A model generated the notes under the pieces. It was not told the DNA's origin. It did not search any database and saw only the letters and a list, made by a program, of their open reading frames with translations. From Candidatus Delongbacteria bacterium (lineage in GTDB: Bacteria > CAIWAD01 > BS150m-G50): 27,665 nt of DNA. Below, piece by piece: positions 23,312 to 27,665 of this stretch; positions within the stretch are counted from its first letter, which is position 1, and each line of letters starts with the position of its first letter. Both the position numbers and the translations under genes were made by a program. Location: the NCBI GenBank assembly GCA_016784425.1, contig JADHUQ010000007.1:1-27665 (forward strand), in the 5' to 3' direction.

Positions 23312-26300
23312 CTATTTTACAAGCAGCATCTTCCGGGTCAGCTCCCGTTTGTCTGCCTGCAGACGATAGAAGTATACACCGGCGCCCAGGTTGGAGGCGT
23401 CCACAGTCAGAGTGTGCCTGCCTGCCACCATTGATCCTTCCGCCACTACTGTCACCAGCTGCCCCCGCACATTATAGAGCGAGAGACGCACCTCACCCGG
23501 ATGCTCGAGACCAAACTCGACCATGGTAGTTGGATTGAAGGGATTGGGATAGTTCTGTTTCAGGTAAAATGCTGCCGGTTCAACGGTCGCCTCAACCGCT
23601 TCCGGCCAGACATGCAAAGTAACCGGTATCTCAACCAGTTCATACTCTACATCATTGGTTTCAAGACGAATCATACCGTGATAGGTTCCGTTCTGCAATG
23701 AAGCACCGGCGGGATCGATTGTGATCTGGATATCGCGTTCAGCCCAGGCCGGGACGATTCCACTGATATTATCCACCGACAGCCAGAAGGGTGCGGTGAA
23801 ACGGATTGCCATGTCGTCATGGATGTAAGTGTCATTGTAGACCAGGTTCAACCCCTGAAATCCATCGTAGTTCTGGATACCAACCGTACCGAAAGTACAA
23901 CCGCCCATGCTGCCGTATTGAAAGGTTATCTCGCCGTTGGCGCGCAGGATCATCTGGAAAGTAAATGGTCCCTGTTGCAAGGCTGGATTGGCATGTGGTA
24001 CCTCGATAAACGATATGACAGCTGAGTCGACCTCATTTGTATAGAAATAGCAGAAACCGGTTTCGTTCTCTTCCGGCCTGAGGTCATCCCAATAACCGGC
24101 AATCATATTGAGCGGCACATCAGGATCAGGCAGGGTCTGGTTGTACCAGCAGTAGATCCCACCGCAGGTGTCGGTAAAGGAGATGAAACCGTTGGCGTTG
24201 ATCCGCAGCTGGCTGAAGCGCTCACCGTAAAGCGACATTTCAAAACCGAGCTCCAGCGGCAGGGTTGAAGCGTCGTGGTCGGGAAAAACGATATCCTGAC
24301 CCTGCCCGGTTATGTCAAGCCAACTGTAGACCGGACCGGCCCCTTCATCGGAATCCATCCAGGTATATCCGTATTCATCACCACCGTAATCGCGGCTGTC
24401 CAGATTTTCGATCGAGATCAGGTAGCTGAGTGCAGCGTCACCGGAATTGCCGATAACCAGATCGGTCACCAGCGTGGAGTCGGGGGTCATGATAAGGTCG
24501 AATTCAAACTGATTTAACACCAGGTGAGGATCACCCACCAGGCCGCTGGGATTAGTCGTGAAATAGATTGCGCTGCTGGCGTTGACTGTGTGCATCGTAT
24601 TGGCCAGGTTGCTCCAATAGGACAGAGTGAGACCGTCGGTAGCGTTATTGTTCTCAATACCGATGGTACAGTATGGATTGTCCCAGCCCGGTACGCCACC
24701 TGCAGAATCGTGGAATTCGTTATACTGGAAGACGAAGCTGCCATCGCCGGTGGCGGTGGGATAATGGGCCGGGTCATGAAGGATAACCTGGAAGGTGTTA
24801 TCGTCGTTGTTCCAGTTCCTGGCTTCGTACCATTCGACGATAAAACGATGCAGATCGCTGTCATAATAATACCAGGCATCACCACTGCCAAAATGGAGAT
24901 CGTCCCACATCGGGGCGATCATATTACGGGCACCCTGAGGGTTGGGGAGCGGCTGGTTACGCCCGTTGTTGAACCAGGTGGTGTTGTAGCCAAACGCCGG
25001 ATACCCATTGGAACAGATCGTCAGTGAATCGTATTCGATGCCATAGTAGACAAAATTGAATGGCAGTGGAATCCTGATGGCGTCATCCTGTTCCTCGCCG
25101 CCATCGGAAAGGTTGGCGGCTGTACCATCACCACCGGCAGAACCGGCGATCTCGAGCCACTCGTATTGAGGAGCAGTCACATACCCGGCGTCCTGACTCT
25201 CCACAGCCCAATATCCATAGGTATCGGGACCGGTGGGATCACCCGGACCGGGATTGCCGATAATCCGCTCAATGGGACAGCTGCTTTCGATACCGGTGGT
25301 GCTGAACCAGTCAATGGCGCCCATAGCGGGGTAACCGACAACGGTTGCTTCATCAATAATGATTGTAAAGGGGTCGAGGGTATTGGATCCGGTTCCACCT
25401 GGCAGGATCTCGCTCCAGCTCCCCAGAGAATCACTGCTGGTCACCAGAGGACCATCCAGTAACAGGGTTCCAATGGCGCCGGTAAGAGTCTTGCTACCGA
25501 TATTGCGTAGTTGGGCAGCTATGGTAGCGGTCTGCCCCGGTTCGATAGTGCCTTCCAACAGCTGGAACTGGACCAGTTCCAGGAGTGGTGCCATGACCGG
25601 CAGCAGAACCAGTGCTTCGAACGAGCCCTGGTCGCAGCTCAAGGTCAATTCAATCGGAACCCGGAAACCGTCGACCAGATCGGCAGCCAGTGCGATCACA
25701 AAACCACCATTTGTAGTACCGGTTTCACCGGGTGCCAGGTCGTCCGCGGTCTGGCTGGCCACATTCAACTGTCCCCAGGCGGCATCAACAGTAGCAGTCA
25801 GTTCGATACCGGTGAGTGTCGTGGCGGTGCCGGTGTTTTCCAGATTGACCGGAAAAGCGATAATCTCAAAGGGGTTGACATCACCGGCATTGTCACCGGC
25901 AGAATCGTCGATCGAAAAACCGGTCACACTGAGATAGGTGTCGCTGGTGACAATCTGGCAGGTTCCCAGTAAGGGCACCGTATTGAAATAGGAAGCGGTC
26001 ACCATCATCTCGCCCGGGTCCATATCACTTGGCACCGGAAGCAGGACAGTACCGGCAGCATCTGTAAAGGCCCGTTCAAAGACAGCCTCTTCACGGAAGA
26101 GGGTGACCAGGGCATTGGGGAGAGGCAGGCCATTGCGGGTAACCAGTACCGGCAGGCTGGTGGCGCCAGTTGTGATCCCGGCCGGAAATTCGGCTTCTAA
26201 CGCATCGGGAATGCCATAACGTATTTCCAGACCCGGATCACCCATCTCATTGAACCAGGAGCAGAAATTGCTCACATCACCAGCGTTGTTGGGGAAGGTG

Positions 26301-27665
26301 AGGTAGAGTTCATATTTTCCGCGGAAGACGGCGGTACCGAAAGCTCGGAGATCCCAGTCGAACATACCGCCCCAGACACCCGCACAGATGGTGTTGTTGT
26401 AACGGGTATGGGTGCTGGAAGTTGCCAGCCCGACCGAGGCGACTCCCCCCTTTCCCAGAGTGGGCGAACCAGCCCTGAAAAAGCCTTCCGTAAAACTCTC
26501 GCCCCCAACCCAACCGCCTGTCGAACAGGTGGGGATAATGACAATCGGGGTCATCCAGCCATTGTTCAACTGGTTGACCTGGGTGTTGCTCCAGCCTTCC
26601 ATGCCGATCCAGCCGCGGTAATTGAGAAAGGAGATCCCCTCATTCATCGTCTGGGTGATCATGGTCGGTGGATTGCAGCCGGAGTTATAAAAGCAGGTGT
26701 CGACCAGGGTGTAACCGGCTTCAAGCAGGCGGTATTTCGCCTGCTGGTTGGTCTGGATAGTACTCAATCCGGAAATACTGGATCCGGCGATTACTGTGCC
26801 ATGAACCAGCCAGTCAGTTTCGGTCAGGTAGGGATCGCTTTCGTATTTGAGTGTTTTGGCAACGACGGTCTGCAGTTGGGTAGCACTGGCAACCGAGAAA
26901 CGGCCGACCACCATATCTGCCAGAATATCCCCCCCCTCAAGCCTTGAATACTGGTGATCACCCTGACCGTCACTGGCGGCCACCGAATAGGAACCACTGG
27001 CGTCACCGATCAGCAGGAGGTATTCCGGTGGATCGTCCCAATCGTCGTAAGCATCCTGTACATAGTTCTTGATCTGGGTATAACTGGTACCGATATCGGC
27101 GGTATTGGCCAGGTTGACAACATGTCCCTTGCGCCGCTTCCACTCGATAAGTGGCTCCAGATATGTTTCCGCCACGTTGGGGTAAACGATAAGGTAGGTA
27201 CCGGGATAGGCGGGTTCATCGAAGATGTCACGGAGAGTGGGATTAGCTTCCTCCACCTGGTCGATGTTTATGATCAGATCGTGGTACAGAGCCCGCAGCG
27301 CTGAGGAGGGGCGGCTGTGATGTCTGGTTTTCTGATTTATCGTGTTGGTCCCGGCGAAAGTAACCCGGACCCGTAAACTATGGTAAACACGCAGTTCGCG
27401 GGTAACCGGGTTATACTGCACCGGCTGGAAAGTCAGACGGGCTACACGGTAATCACGCATGATGGCAGGTTCACCAAGCTGCAGCAGTTGTTCCGGGTAA
27501 AAGGCATCCTGCTGATAGATCGACTCATCGAGCTGGAAATAGGCCGGTTCCGGGTGCTCCCAGAAATCACCAGTCTGGACCGGAAACAGATCCAGATCCT
27601 GCTGGGTGGTGTACTGTGCGTCCAGCAACTGTACCTGGATATCAGACAGATCTGGAATGGCTACC
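23312..27665 (-). CDS. Secreted gingipain-like (peptidase family C25) protein with type IX secretion sorting domain, 5' end outside the window
   Basis: The frame is open to the right edge. An apparent start at 27628 is only a TTG inside the gene, and the upstream codons continue a C25 propeptide-like sequence (VAIPDLSDIQVQ). At least 1450 residues are visible; numbering is from the first whole codon. About 1-150 is propeptide-like and about 153-485 is a C25-type domain (TYLIVYPNVAETYLEPLIEW, EYLLLIGDASGSY, MVVGRFS). CARDB/Ig-like beta domains follow. Two related modules lie at about 815-1036 and 1098-1290, separated by a beta-sandwich segment. The C-terminal sorting domain carries QNYPNPFNPTT and GVYFYRLQADK and ends LLVK. 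Cys380 (TCSTGG) fits the catalytic cysteine, but the usual GHG histidine position reads RGW (Trp352). Probable location is the cell surface or medium via the type IX system. Confidence 0.85.
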   Translation of the reverse strand, partial: VAIPDLSDIQVQLLDAQYTTQQDLDLFPVQTGDFWEHPEPAYFQLDESIYQQDAFYPEQLLQLGEPAIMRDYRVARLTFQPVQYNPVTRELRVYHSLRVRVTFAGTNTINQKTRHHSRPSSALRALYHDLIINIDQVEEANPTLRDIFDEPAYPGTYLIVYPNVAETYLEPLIEWKRRKGHVVNLANTADIGTSYTQIKNYVQDAYDDWDDPPEYLLLIGDASGSYSVAASDGQGDHQYSRLEGGDILADMVVGRFSVASATQLQTVVAKTLKYESDPYLTETDWLVHGTVIAGSSISGLSTIQTNQQAKYRLLEAGYTLVDTCFYNSGCNPPTMITQTMNEGISFLNYRGWIGMEGWSNTQVNQLNNGWMTPIVIIPTCSTGGWVGGESFTEGFFRAGSPTLGKGGVASVGLATSSTHTRYNNTICAGVWGGMFDWDLRAFGTAVFRGKYELYLTFPNNAGDVSNFCSWFNEMGDPGLEIRYGIPDALEAEFPAGITTGATSLPVLVTRNGLPLPNALVTLFREEAVFERAFTDAAGTVLLPVPSDMDPGEMMVTASYFNTVPLLGTCQIVTSDTYLSVTGFSIDDSAGDNAGDVNPFEIIAFPVNLENTGTATTLTGIELTATVDAAWGQLNVASQTADDLAPGETGTTNGGFVIALAADLVDGFRVPIELTLSCDQGSFEALVLLPVMAPLLELVQFQLLEGTIEPGQTATIAAQLRNIGSKTLTGAIGTLLLDGPLVTSSDSLGSWSEILPGGTGSNTLDPFTIIIDEATVVGYPAMGAIDWFSTTGIESSCPIERIIGNPGPGDPTGPDTYGYWAVESQDAGYVTAPQYEWLEIAGSAGGDGTAANLSDGGEEQDDAIRIPLPFNFVYYGIEYDSLTICSNGYPAFGYNTTWFNNGRNQPLPNPQGARNMIAPMWDDLHFGSGDAWYYYDSDLHRFIVEWYEARNWNNDDNTFQVILHDPAHYPTATGDGSFVFQYNEFHDSAGGVPGWDNPYCTIGIENNNATDGLTLSYWSNLANTMHTVNASSAIYFTTNPSGLVGDPHLVLNQFEFDLIMTPDSTLVTDLVIGNSGDAALSYLISIENLDSRDYGGDEYGYTWMDSDEGAGPVYSWLDITGQGQDIVFPDHDASTLPLELGFEMSLYGERFSQLRINANGFISFTDTCGGIYCWYNQTLPDPDVPLNMIAGYWDDLRPEENETGFCYFYTNEVDSAVISFIEVPHANPALQQGPFTFQMILRANGEITFQYGSMGGCTFGTVGIQNYDGFQGLNLVYNDTYIHDDMAIRFTAPFWLSVDNISGIVPAWAERDIQITIDPAGASLQNGTYHGMIRLETNDVEYELVEIPVTLHVWPEAVEATVEPAAFYLKQNYPNPFNPTTMVEFGLEHPGEVRLSLYNVRGQLVTVVAEGSMVAGRHTLTVDASNLGAGVYFYRLQADKRELTRKMLLVK

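Overview
The window reads as ordinary chromosome of a Gram-negative bacterium, probably of the FCB superphylum or a neighbouring candidate phylum (Cloacimonadota, KSB1 or Marinimicrobia-like). The main clue is at the right edge: a very large gingipain-like (C25) secreted protein ending in a type IX secretion sorting domain with the motif NYPNPFNPTT. No tRNA, rRNA, CRISPR array, insertion sequence or phage gene was recognised. Phylum placement is inference from family recognition only.

Region 1 (1-10419, all minus strand) is a tightly packed housekeeping run. In transcription order it is plsY, gpsA, asnS, acylphosphatase, apt, ligA, efp, accB, accC, gcvH, then after an intrinsic terminator gcvPA and gcvPB (gcvPB is cut by the left edge). 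It combines phospholipid and fatty-acid synthesis, translation, purine salvage, DNA ligation and glycine cleavage. Most junctions overlap or lie within 20 bases. accC and gcvH overlap as ATGA, so the lipoyl carrier is coupled to the biotin enzymes rather than to its own P-protein.

Region 2 (10461-12934, minus strand) is a redox cassette: thioredoxin, a second thioredoxin-like protein (CPPC), a CoA-disulfide-reductase/NADH-oxidase-like flavoprotein, and a MerR-type regulator with a six-cysteine C-terminal module. A palindrome lies just downstream of the regulator gene, over a candidate plsY promoter.

Region 3 (12935-14211) is 1.28 kb without a convincing gene. It holds a good plus-strand promoter (13141-13170), a strong plus-strand intrinsic terminator (13821-13852), several perfect palindromes, a 16-base tandem repeat and diverged dispersed repeats. 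The segment between promoter and terminator is a candidate noncoding RNA and is the least explained part of the window.

Region 4 (14212-16750, plus strand) holds hisC and a SufS-like class V aminotransferase. Region 5 (16765-22859, minus strand) is addB-addA, a two-subunit helicase-nuclease for double-strand-break repair, convergent with region 4. Region 6 (22860-23311) is an intergenic gap with the addB promoter region and the terminator of the secreted-protein gene. Region 7 (23312-27665, minus strand) is the C25-like secreted protein, open at the right edge.
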